DNA of 64,000 nt. It comes from CAVUCE01 sp963739985 (GTDB lineage Bacteria; Bacteroidota; Ignavibacteria; Ignavibacteriales; Ignavibacteriaceae). A model generated the notes under the pieces. It made no database searches. It saw only the letters and a list, made by a program, of their open reading frames with translations, and was not told the DNA's origin. The translations under genes were made by a program, and so were the position numbers. The DNA lies in the NCBI GenBank assembly GCA_963739985.1, contig CAVUCE010000008.1:62001-126000 (forward strand), written 5' to 3'. Below are positions 17,745 through 25,987 of the stretch, one piece after another (the stretch's first letter is position 1; each line of letters starts with the position of its first letter).

Positions 17745-18236
17745 TCACCACTTAAGATTATCGTTTTTCTTTTTGGATTCCATTTCCATTTTAGTCTTAT
17801 ATTCAATCATCTTATTAAGAAGATTCTGATCCGAAGTAGCTAATATTTGAACGGCCAACAATCCCGCATTTTTTGCTTGATTTATTGCTACAGTTGCAAC
17901 CGGAACTCCTCCGGGCATCTGAACTATTGAAAGAAGAGAATCTAAACCATCTAGCGATTTAGATTTTACAGGCACACCAATAACAGGAATTGGAGTATGA
18001 GCCGCTGTCATTCCGGGAAGATGTGCAGCGCCGCCGGCTCCGGCAATAATAATTTTTAATCCCCTATCCACAGCTGTTTCACCATATTCAGACATAACAT
18101 TCGGAGTTCTATGTGCGGAAACAACCTTAATTTCATATGGAACTTCAAACTCTTCTAAAATTTTTGCAGCTTCCGACATTACGCTCAAATCGGAATCACT
18201 TCCCATAATTATTCCGACTAATGGTTTCGTCTCCAT
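17745..18236 (-). CDS. purE: N5-carboxyaminoimidazole ribonucleotide mutase
   Basis: 163 residues. Class I PurE: moves the carboxyl group of N5-CAIR to carbon 4 to give CAIR in purine synthesis. The nucleotide loop IIMGSDSDL is at the N-terminus, the catalytic histidine is in VVSAHRTPN, and the phosphate loop is AGAGGAAHLPGM. It has a strong GAGGAG site before the ATG and lies 13 bp after purK, its pathway partner, in the same direction. Confidence 0.95.
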   Translation of the reverse strand: METKPLVGIIMGSDSDLSVMSEAAKILEEFEVPYEIKVVSAHRTPNVMSEYGETAVDRGLKIIIAGAGGAAHLPGMTAAHTPIPVIGVPVKSKSLDGLDSLLSIVQMPGGVPVATVAINQAKNAGLLAVQILATSDQNLLNKMIEYKTKMEMESKKKNDNLKW

Positions 18237-18249
18237 TTTTACTCCTCTT

Positions 18250-19386
18250 TCAAAGTGAAATTATTTTTTCAATTTTTCCGGCTCTTTTCAAAATAGAATC
18301 CAAATCATTACCCACAATTGTAATGTGCCCCATTTTTCTTCCAATTCTCGAATCCGCTTTTCCATAAACATGTACATGAATGTCTTCGTCTTTTAAAGCA
18401 GCAGAATAGTTGTCTATAACTCCGGGGCCTTTTTTCTTCCCCAACAAATTAATCATAACGGAATATGGTTTTACCATTTCTGTAGATCCTAAAGGCAAAT
18501 TTAACACAGAGCGAATATGATTTTCAAATTGAGAAGTAACGCATGCTTCAATAGTGTAATGCCCGGAATTATGTGGTCGCGGAGCCATTTCGTTAACTAA
18601 TATTTTATTGTCCTTTGTAATAAATAATTCAACTCCAAATAATCCGAAACCATGAACAGCTTTTACTGAATTTATAGCAATTTCTTGTACTTTGTTTTGG
18701 AGTTTTTTAGAAATTTTGGCTGGAGCAATAACCGTGTGACAAATATGATTTTTCTGTATTGTTTGAACAACCGGATAACTTTTTATTTCTTTTTTTGTTC
18801 TTACAATCATTACTGCAAGTTCCATTTTGAAATCGATAAACTCTTCTGCCATTAATTTGCTCTGGCGGGATTTTAATTTCTCAATTCCTTCATGAAACGA
18901 TTTTTTGTTTGTGACCTTTGCATTTCCATAACCATCGTATCCCATTTTTCTAGATTTAAGAATAAACTTCTTACCTAGTTTTTCGGCAATGTCTTCATAA
19001 GTAGTTTTTGGTGTAACTTCCACAAAATTTGGGACCGGAATCTTTTTCTTTTCAAAACTTTGTTTTTGTATAAGTTTATCTTGAATGAGAGAAATTGTGT
19101 TTGAAGATGGCAATACAGTTTTGCCTAAGCTCTCAAGATATTCTAAATATTTATAATCTATGAACTCATTTTCGAGTGTAATAATATCTGAACGTTCAGC
19201 AAAATTTTTTAATACTTTTTTATTTTCAACCCAGCCAACGAATTCGTTTTTTGTTAACATTCCAGCCGGAGAATTTTTAATCTTTTCGATTATTGCAATA
19301 TCAAAGCCCAGTTTGTAAGCTTGATATGCAGACATTCGTGCTAACTGACCACCGCCGAGAATTCCGATACATTTTCTTCCGCTCAA
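18250..19386 (-). CDS. purK: N5-carboxyaminoimidazole ribonucleotide synthase
   Basis: 378 residues. ATP-grasp enzyme that joins AIR, bicarbonate and ATP to give N5-CAIR. The N-terminal Rossmann part is GILGGGQLARM, and the ATP-grasp region holds KSRKMGYDGYGN and VNEMAPRPHNSGHYTIEA. The reading frame begins with TTG, preceded by AGAGGAAG at good spacing; no better ATG is nearby. Followed by purE, so the pair carries out the two-step route to CAIR. Confidence 0.95.
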   Translation of the reverse strand: MSGRKCIGILGGGQLARMSAYQAYKLGFDIAIIEKIKNSPAGMLTKNEFVGWVENKKVLKNFAERSDIITLENEFIDYKYLEYLESLGKTVLPSSNTISLIQDKLIQKQSFEKKKIPVPNFVEVTPKTTYEDIAEKLGKKFILKSRKMGYDGYGNAKVTNKKSFHEGIEKLKSRQSKLMAEEFIDFKMELAVMIVRTKKEIKSYPVVQTIQKNHICHTVIAPAKISKKLQNKVQEIAINSVKAVHGFGLFGVELFITKDNKILVNEMAPRPHNSGHYTIEACVTSQFENHIRSVLNLPLGSTEMVKPYSVMINLLGKKKGPGVIDNYSAALKDEDIHVHVYGKADSRIGRKMGHITIVGNDLDSILKRAGKIEKIISL

Positions 19387-19455
19387 AACTTCCTCTTAAT
19401 TTTTTATTTCTTAAAAATAAATTTAAATAATAATTTTATAAAACCTATGTGAGCT

Positions 19456-21861
19456 CTACTCCATTTCATGCCAATTTATGGTCTTAATTTTATTCCCATT
19501 GGAGACAAGAATTACGGCGCCTTGCTTATCTGTTCTTAAAACTTTTGAGCTATCATTTTGCAACCTGTTTATTACAACCTTTGAAGGATGATGAAAACGA
19601 TTATGAAGTCCAACACTAACTAATGAAATTTTGGGTTTGACTTCTTCTAAAAAATCCCGGCAAGAACTTGTTTTGCTACCGTGATGCGCAACTTTTAGAA
19701 CGGTCGATTTTAGAAACGGTCCGTACTTACTTGTATAATATTCTTCAGCCTTTTTTTCGATATCACCAGTAAAAATAAATGAGGTATTTCCATAAACAAT
19801 TTTCAAGACTCCGCTTCTATTATTTGTTGTCGTTCCCAGCTCACTTTTCTGATGTAAATTATTCAGAATATAAATTCTTGTTTTTCCTTCTCTTATTATT
19901 TCATGTTGATAATATTTTATCGGAGTTTTAACCTTTTTAATTAACTTTTCAAAGTTAACATCTTTAACATAAGAAGAATCGACAAAGGGTTTGTAAACAT
20001 GCTTAACTAGACCATCAGATAATAGCGAAATAAAACCTCCGTAATGATCAGCATCGATATGAGAAACATAAGCAGTATTAATTTCTTTTATTCCCAAATA
20101 ACTGAGTAATGGTTCAATCACTCTCTTACCGTTATCAAAATAAATTGTTCTATTACCGGCATCAATTAAAGCATTTTTACCATCAGGAAAATTTATTAGG
20201 AACGAATCACCTTGCCCGACATCAATCATCACAACGGAAAGACGATTATTAGGCAAAAGTTTTTTGTTTACAATTGAATAAAATGCTATGAAATTTACGA
20301 CTAATAAAAACGGCAGGATAATTTTAATTCTGGTGTGAACTATTTTTCTATTAAAATAGAACCAGAAAATAAGAACCGAGTAAAAAGCTAATGAATCTAA
20401 AATTGTAAAATGATTTACCCACACAAACGAATATTTTATTTGTCCGCTCCAGTTAACAAAAGCTACAAGCAAATGTGTCATTAAATTATTTGCGTTAGCA
20501 TAAAGAACAGCAAGCGGTTGAAATACCACACTTATAATTATCGTTACAATTGCATTACCAACGATAAAACCAATTAGAGGAATCACAATTAAGTTTGCGA
20601 ACAAAGCAATAAGCGAAAGTTTACCAAAATAATGAAGAGTAAACGGAAGCGTTCCTATTTGAGCACTTAGAGAAATTGCTGAAAACAGTAAAACATATTT
20701 AAGCAAATTATTTTCAATTTGTTTTTGTTTAATCCATTTTTCGAGCATTGGATAGATTATTGCAATCGATAAAACCGCACTGAATGATAATTGAAATCCC
20801 GGGGTAAAGACATCGTTTGGTTTAAATATTAAGATTAGCAGTGCAGCAAATGAAATGGAGTTGATTAAATTCGTAGATCGGTTTGTTAAAAGCGCGATTA
20901 TTATAATTACTGCCATAATCGAAGCGCGAACAACCGATGCATGCATTCCCGTAATTAACACAAAGAGAATTAATCCCAATACTGTAAGAATAGATTTCAA
21001 GTAAATATTTAATCTCCCAAACAGTAATAGGAACACAATTAAAATATATCCAACATGCAGACCTGAAACAGCAAGAACATGAACAACTCCGGCATTGATA
21101 AAATTTGTTTTAACATCGTAACTAATTCCGCTTCTGTCAGCTAATAAAAGTCCTCTTAGTAAAGCAGCTGTTTCATTATTATGTAATTCATCAATCCTAT
21201 TTTTTATGTTTTTTCTGATTTGGAAGATGTAATTCTTAAATAAATTCGGGTTTTGTTTAATTGCAATTATTTGCTTCGCAGTATAAACCTTGAAAGTTCC
21301 GGAGATATTTTCGGAGTGTAAATATTTATTATAATCAAACTCACCGGGATTTCTTTCTCCTCTTCCTTTTTCATAAGTGCCGCGCATTGTTATAAAATTT
21401 CCGGGTTGGATCAACGAATAAAGTGAATCAGTTTTTAATTTTTCTCTAGTGCTTATGCTGCATAGTAAATTAGTTTTAAAGTAAATTCTTTTTTGATTTG
21501 TTGTTAATGAGTCGGTTTCCAATTCAAAACGGAAATAATCTGAGTTTTTAAGATCAACGGATTTTATTTTTCCAAATACAGTTAGATTTTTTACGCGGTC
21601 GAATTTTGTGGGAATAAAATGTTTGTAAGAGTTTTCTTTTTGTGTAATTAGGGTTCCGGTAAGAGCTATGCAGATATATACTGAAAGAATTAAAGCTATT
21701 TTTGTCCAAGATTTAAAGACATATTTGTATTGAATGAGATATAAAATGAAGCAAAATAGGAATGTACCTAAATAAAAGAGATAACCAATTTGAATATATT
21801 TTTCAAGTAAGATTCCAGTTATAAAAACGATCGTAATTTTTACTAGAGGAAATTCTTTCAT
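19456..21861 (-). CDS. comEC: ComEC/Rec2-type DNA uptake channel protein
   Basis: 801 residues. N-terminal membrane and OB-fold segment (about 1-220), the Competence domain with many helices (about 230-490, starting GLLLADRSGI and containing VLAVSGLHVGYI), and a C-terminal metallo-beta-lactamase-like domain (about 540-800) with MIDVGQGDSFL and the metal motif SHIDADHYGG. ComEC forms the inner-membrane channel that brings single-stranded DNA into the cytoplasm in natural transformation. It overlaps the preceding gene by ATGA, so it is translationally coupled. No other competence gene is in this window. Confidence 0.93.
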   Translation of the reverse strand: MKEFPLVKITIVFITGILLEKYIQIGYLFYLGTFLFCFILYLIQYKYVFKSWTKIALILSVYICIALTGTLITQKENSYKHFIPTKFDRVKNLTVFGKIKSVDLKNSDYFRFELETDSLTTNQKRIYFKTNLLCSISTREKLKTDSLYSLIQPGNFITMRGTYEKGRGERNPGEFDYNKYLHSENISGTFKVYTAKQIIAIKQNPNLFKNYIFQIRKNIKNRIDELHNNETAALLRGLLLADRSGISYDVKTNFINAGVVHVLAVSGLHVGYILIVFLLLFGRLNIYLKSILTVLGLILFVLITGMHASVVRASIMAVIIIIALLTNRSTNLINSISFAALLILIFKPNDVFTPGFQLSFSAVLSIAIIYPMLEKWIKQKQIENNLLKYVLLFSAISLSAQIGTLPFTLHYFGKLSLIALFANLIVIPLIGFIVGNAIVTIIISVVFQPLAVLYANANNLMTHLLVAFVNWSGQIKYSFVWVNHFTILDSLAFYSVLIFWFYFNRKIVHTRIKIILPFLLVVNFIAFYSIVNKKLLPNNRLSVVMIDVGQGDSFLINFPDGKNALIDAGNRTIYFDNGKRVIEPLLSYLGIKEINTAYVSHIDADHYGGFISLLSDGLVKHVYKPFVDSSYVKDVNFEKLIKKVKTPIKYYQHEIIREGKTRIYILNNLHQKSELGTTTNNRSGVLKIVYGNTSFIFTGDIEKKAEEYYTSKYGPFLKSTVLKVAHHGSKTSSCRDFLEEVKPKISLVSVGLHNRFHHPSKVVINRLQNDSSKVLRTDKQGAVILVSNGNKIKTINWHEME

Positions 21862-22781
21862 TTACAATATTTCATTATTGCCGGTTTTATTTGGGTTAAA
21901 TCTTTAATCGATTTTTGCAAATCTTTTGCGTAAAGTCCTGATGTTATCGCCAAACTTGGATTCAAAGTATGCGTTTTAATCGATACGTCTTCCAGGTTTC
22001 CATGATCCGAGCAAATAATTAATGTAGTTTTCTTTTTATCTAATTCACTTAGAATGGTAAATAAAAATTCATCTATGTTGTGAAATATTTTATCGAACTC
22101 ACCTTCTAATCTTCCATGTCCAATATGATCAGTTAAAAAATATTCATACAATGTAAAATGATTTTTAGCAGCGATCTTTAATAATCTCTTAGCAGCGGTT
22201 GATGGTTTAATTACCGGTAAATTATATCCGAGTTTTAGATTCCATCGTTCGTTAGTTATTTCTGCGGTTAAAGCTTTTCCGGTTCTTACTTCAGTTACTC
22301 TATTTAGCCTTAAACCGGTAAACCTGCTGCTTAATGAAGTTACACTCAATCTTGATTTACCGGATTTCAAATAATCAAAAAATACTTTTGGATATGCATT
22401 TGCAAAGAATGCTTTTTTGTTTTGTCGAACAAATTCCTTTAAGATATTTTTTTCTTGAATTAATGGAACAAGAGTAGAATAAGGATAAGGACCGAAATGC
22501 TTTCCAACAAATTTTGCAGCATTAAATCCACAAAAAATTGCGGTTTGACCTGTACCGCTTTGGGGCAATCCTTCAATTCCTAATCGAGCATCAACAGGGA
22601 AAAGAAAGTTTCCGTTCTTAACTAAGTTTTGATTCCCAAGATCCGGAATCTCTCCGAAAATTTCCGAAAAAGTTTTGAATCCATACTTAAAAAAAGGATT
22701 ACTTTCAGAATCGTTTTTGCCAATCCCGACTCCATCAATAAATATCATTAAAACTGAGTTCACCGGATTTTTCACTTTCAA
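21858..22781 (-). CDS. Alkaline-phosphatase-superfamily metalloenzyme
   Basis: 307 residues of the phosphopentomutase/phosphoglyceromutase-like superfamily. Motifs are MIFIDGVGIGKND at the start, LPQSGTGQTAIFCG (nucleophile loop) and, near the end, FLTDHIGHG and ICSDHGNLED, the usual two-metal ligands. The reaction is not known. The reading frame starts with TTG; a GTG 6 nt later is also possible. It follows dtd by 4 bp and overlaps comEC by 4 bp. Confidence 0.8.
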   Translation of the reverse strand: MKVKNPVNSVLMIFIDGVGIGKNDSESNPFFKYGFKTFSEIFGEIPDLGNQNLVKNGNFLFPVDARLGIEGLPQSGTGQTAIFCGFNAAKFVGKHFGPYPYSTLVPLIQEKNILKEFVRQNKKAFFANAYPKVFFDYLKSGKSRLSVTSLSSRFTGLRLNRVTEVRTGKALTAEITNERWNLKLGYNLPVIKPSTAAKRLLKIAAKNHFTLYEYFLTDHIGHGRLEGEFDKIFHNIDEFLFTILSELDKKKTTLIICSDHGNLEDVSIKTHTLNPSLAITSGLYAKDLQKSIKDLTQIKPAIMKYCK

Positions 22782-22785
22782 AAAG

Positions 22786-23238
22786 TTATGGTTTTGATTC
22801 TACAATTAATGTTACCGGACCATCGTTTATAATTTTAACACTCATCATCGCTCCAAATATTCCGGTTTTAACTCTGTTTTCACCTATATTATTTTTTAAT
22901 CTGCTTATAAATTTTTCATATAACGGAATCGCTTCCTCAGACCGAGCTGCATCAATAAAACTCGGACGATTTCCTTTCATTGTGTTGCCGTAAAGAGTGA
23001 ATTGAGAGATCAATAATATCTCTCCGTTCACATCATTTAATGAAAGATTCATCTTTTCGTTTTCATCTTCAAAGATTCTAAGATTACAGCATTTGTCAGC
23101 TACAAAATATACATCATCATCCGTATCCCCGGCTTTAATCCCCAATAAAATAACCAGACCTTTATTTATTTCGGCAGAATAATTTTCATCTTTTATAAAA
23201 ACTCCGCCTTCCGAAACCCTTTGAACTAAAGCTCTCAA
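22786..23238 (-). CDS. dtd: D-aminoacyl-tRNA deacylase
   Basis: 150 residues, full family length. It removes D-amino acids (and glycine from tRNA-Ala) from mischarged tRNAs. Family motifs are MRALVQRVSEGGV at the start, SQFTLYG with the catalytic threonine, and IFGAMMSVKIINDGPVTL containing the cross-subunit Gly-cisPro-like segment. It starts with TTG, and this start overlaps the prmC stop (TTGA), which supports it and suggests translational coupling. Confidence 0.94.
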   Translation of the reverse strand: MRALVQRVSEGGVFIKDENYSAEINKGLVILLGIKAGDTDDDVYFVADKCCNLRIFEDENEKMNLSLNDVNGEILLISQFTLYGNTMKGNRPSFIDAARSEEAIPLYEKFISRLKNNIGENRVKTGIFGAMMSVKIINDGPVTLIVESKP

Positions 23239-24086
23239 TTCTTAACTCCGTAAATTACTCTGTCAATTTGTAGATAGTCTTTTTTTACGCCAATATCAAT
23301 AAATCCTTGTTCTTTCATAATTTGTGTCACTTCAGCAGATTGATCCTGCCCAACTTCAAAATACAATTTACCGCCAATTTTCAAATTTTGTATAGCAAGT
23401 TTTGTTATTAATTTGTAAAAAGTTAGACCGTCACTCTCATCAGTTAAAGCGATTCTCGGCTCAAAATTTTTCAATTCAGGCCGTAATTCTTGATAATCTT
23501 TTATTGAAACATAAGGAGGATTTGAGACAATAACATCTATATTATCAAATTCATTTTGTGAATTTGTAATATCGATATGGACAAAATCTATTCTTTCTTC
23601 AACGTTATTTAGTTCGGCATTTTCTCTGGAAATTTTTAACGCTGCTTCGTCTTTATCTAATGCTAAAAAGTTACTCACTTCAAGATGCTTTGCCAAACAT
23701 ATTGGGATAATTCCGCTTCCCGTTCCAATATCTAAAATTCTCAATGGTTGTTTTTCTTTACAATCATCTATAATTTTTTCAACCAGAATTTCAGTCTCAG
23801 GACGAGGAATTAGTACCGAACGATCGACCTTGAATTTCAGTCCATAAAACTCAACGTCGCCAATAATATATTGCAGCGGTTCAAAACCGGCCCTTCGCTT
23901 TAAATATTCGCGGTACAAATCGGTTTCTTCTTGAGAAAGCGGACGATCAAATTTAAGATATAAATCGAGTCTTTTGCATTTTAAGATATGAGCTAAAAGT
24001 AGCTCAGCATTGATTCTCGGTTCTTCAATTCCCTTCTTTTGAAGAAAATCGGTAGTTAGATTTATAGATTCCAAAACAGTAAGCAT
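23235..24086 (-). CDS. prmC: Peptide chain release factor N5-glutamine methyltransferase
   Basis: 283 residues from the ATG at 24086; a TTG 9 nt earlier is an alternative. Uses S-adenosylmethionine to methylate the GGQ glutamine of release factors RF1/RF2. An N-terminal helical substrate domain (about 1-80) precedes a Rossmann methyltransferase domain with RILDIGTGSGIIPICLA and the catalytic NPPY motif in VIVSNPPYVS. It overlaps dtd by 4 nt. Confidence 0.94.
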   Translation of the reverse strand: MLTVLESINLTTDFLQKKGIEEPRINAELLLAHILKCKRLDLYLKFDRPLSQEETDLYREYLKRRAGFEPLQYIIGDVEFYGLKFKVDRSVLIPRPETEILVEKIIDDCKEKQPLRILDIGTGSGIIPICLAKHLEVSNFLALDKDEAALKISRENAELNNVEERIDFVHIDITNSQNEFDNIDVIVSNPPYVSIKDYQELRPELKNFEPRIALTDESDGLTFYKLITKLAIQNLKIGGKLYFEVGQDQSAEVTQIMKEQGFIDIGVKKDYLQIDRVIYGVKN

Positions 24087-24126
24087 AAAAACCAATTTAA
24101 GGAAAAATTAAGAATTGCAATAATTA

Positions 24127-24855
24127 TCAATCTGTAAGGAAGTAATATATTAAAATTCCGAAATTAATTTGCAAGGCCCCCATTGTAATACCGCTTATCA
24201 AATCATATTTCCTGGTTTCCGATAAGTAGGAATCATTTCCGGTTCGCTCGTAATTATTAAATTTATTATCGGCTTTAAGTTTAAAGTAAGCAGTAGAAGC
24301 GCCTAAAACCACAACTCCCGCAACCAAATATTTAAAAAGATCTCTTTCATAAAAGCTCTTTTCATAAGGCTTACCATCATATTTTAGAATTATCGGTTTA
24401 GTTGAAGTAATATCGCTTAAAAAGATACCCTTATTTTGATAACCCGGTTTTTGTAATGATAGTTTACTAATATCTTGATTAATAAACGTTGGAGTATGGG
24501 CTATTAATGAATCTTTGCTATAAACATAAGCGTCTTCCGGATTTGTTTGGAGAAGTTTTTTATCCTTAAACTTAAAGTTTAATACAATTGGATTGCATGC
24601 CGCTACTTTTATAGAATCATGAATATTTTCACTTCCCCATCTAAGTGAATCTGATAAAATATCAATTTTATATGAACCTTTTTTGACGAATTTGTTAATA
24701 TTTCCAGTTCCGACAAAGCTATTATTTATATAGATTAATGCGGTGTCGTTATTCGTTGAAATAGTTAATTGCGCTTCACAATCTTGAGCTTGAATTCTCA
24801 ATTGCGCAAAAGCAATAACCAAACATGCGTATATTATTTTATTTAACAAATTCAT
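24127..24855 (-). CDS. PEGA-like envelope protein with membrane helices
   Basis: 242 residues. A signal peptide (MNLLNKIIYACLVIAFAQLRIQA) is followed by a PEGA-like segment (ALIYINNSFVGTGNINKFVK, KKGSYKIDIL) and a second, weaker repeat. A C-terminal region has two likely membrane helices (LFKYLVAGVVVLGASTAYF and a final GALQINFGILIYYFLTD). PEGA domains usually sit on surface-layer or envelope proteins. It overlaps the end of the PQQ-propeller gene by 17 nt, so it belongs to that envelope operon. Function unknown. Confidence 0.65.
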   Translation of the reverse strand: MNLLNKIIYACLVIAFAQLRIQAQDCEAQLTISTNNDTALIYINNSFVGTGNINKFVKKGSYKIDILSDSLRWGSENIHDSIKVAACNPIVLNFKFKDKKLLQTNPEDAYVYSKDSLIAHTPTFINQDISKLSLQKPGYQNKGIFLSDITSTKPIILKYDGKPYEKSFYERDLFKYLVAGVVVLGASTAYFKLKADNKFNNYERTGNDSYLSETRKYDLISGITMGALQINFGILIYYFLTD

Positions 24856-25987
24856 AAGAAGCTAAATTTCCATCGTCATAACCAATAAATAATTTATTTT
24901 TGAAAATCGCCGGAGAAAGCTTTGCGTGATTTGGCAATTCATACTTTTTGACAATTTTTCCGTTCGAAGTTTTAACAAAATATATTTTACCATTTAAATT
25001 CGGTGCGATTATATAATTTTTTGTAACAAGTGGTGATGCGTTGAGGACTCCTTCAATATCAGATTTCCATATTTGTCTGCCGGTATTCTTATCCAGCATA
25101 AAAAGCTTCCCTGTTAAAGTTCCAACTACAATTTCATTTTCGAAAGCAACAGGCGCCATTAATATTCTTTCGCCGGAATTAAAAGTCCAATTAATATTTC
25201 CATTTTCAATATTGATTGAATACAACTTGTTATCATCATTGCCTAAAAATGCATTTTTTTTATAGATTGAAACTGCACCCCAGAATGATCCGCCAAGTTT
25301 TTTTTGATACAATATCTTACCGCTTGTTTGATTTATACCAATAATTTCACCTTCATCATTTCCATAAACCAAAATATTATTACCCATCGCCGGCGAACTA
25401 TGAGTTGAGATTTTCGTATCAGTTTTCCAAAGCTGCGTTCCTTCAAAATTAAATTTATAAGCCTCACCATGATCTGTTGTAAATATTATTCCGTCATCTA
25501 TTTTAATTAATTGAGTTAAAACTTTTCCTTTAATCGATACAACTTTAAGCTCATTGCCTTCTATGAAATTATAATAAATCAGATTGGATTCATCTTCATT
25601 ATCAAGTACGGAAACAAAAATGATTAAATTTTTATAAATAACCGGAGTTGTATAAACTGATCCTTTTGTTTTAAGTTGACCGGCTTCTTTTCCATCATTA
25701 ATATTAAAACAAAATATCCGTCCGGACAGATCATTCACAAAAACAAAGTTTCCATTGCCGGTAATAGATGAATTGTTAAATCCACCGTTAATGTCATTAT
25801 TCCATAGTTCTTTTATAGAATCCGGAATCTCAGAATTATAAAAAAATTCTCTTCCCGGAATTCTTCCAAACATAGCATACGGGTTCTCATCCAAAGGAGT
25901 TTGAATTTGGATTAACGATCGGGAACATCCCGAAATTACTATTCCCAAAATAACTATGTAAAATATTCTTTTTATCAAAAATCCCAT
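24839..25987 (-). CDS. PQQ-like beta-propeller lipoprotein (BamB-like)
   Basis: 382 residues. A lipoprotein signal ends in VISGC with C21 as the lipid-bearing residue. The rest is made of repeated propeller blades with the W-motif pattern, for example GTQLWKTDTKISTHSSPAMG, ENGNINWTFNSGERILMAPV and TGRQIWKSDIEGVLNASPLV. Such propellers act as scaffolds; BamB is the best known, in outer-membrane protein assembly. It overlaps the upstream metalloprotease-propeller-barrel gene by 13 nt. Whether it truly works as BamB is uncertain. Confidence 0.78.
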   Translation of the reverse strand: MGFLIKRIFYIVILGIVISGCSRSLIQIQTPLDENPYAMFGRIPGREFFYNSEIPDSIKELWNNDINGGFNNSSITGNGNFVFVNDLSGRIFCFNINDGKEAGQLKTKGSVYTTPVIYKNLIIFVSVLDNEDESNLIYYNFIEGNELKVVSIKGKVLTQLIKIDDGIIFTTDHGEAYKFNFEGTQLWKTDTKISTHSSPAMGNNILVYGNDEGEIIGINQTSGKILYQKKLGGSFWGAVSIYKKNAFLGNDDNKLYSINIENGNINWTFNSGERILMAPVAFENEIVVGTLTGKLFMLDKNTGRQIWKSDIEGVLNASPLVTKNYIIAPNLNGKIYFVKTSNGKIVKKYELPNHAKLSPAIFKNKLFIGYDDGNLASYEFVK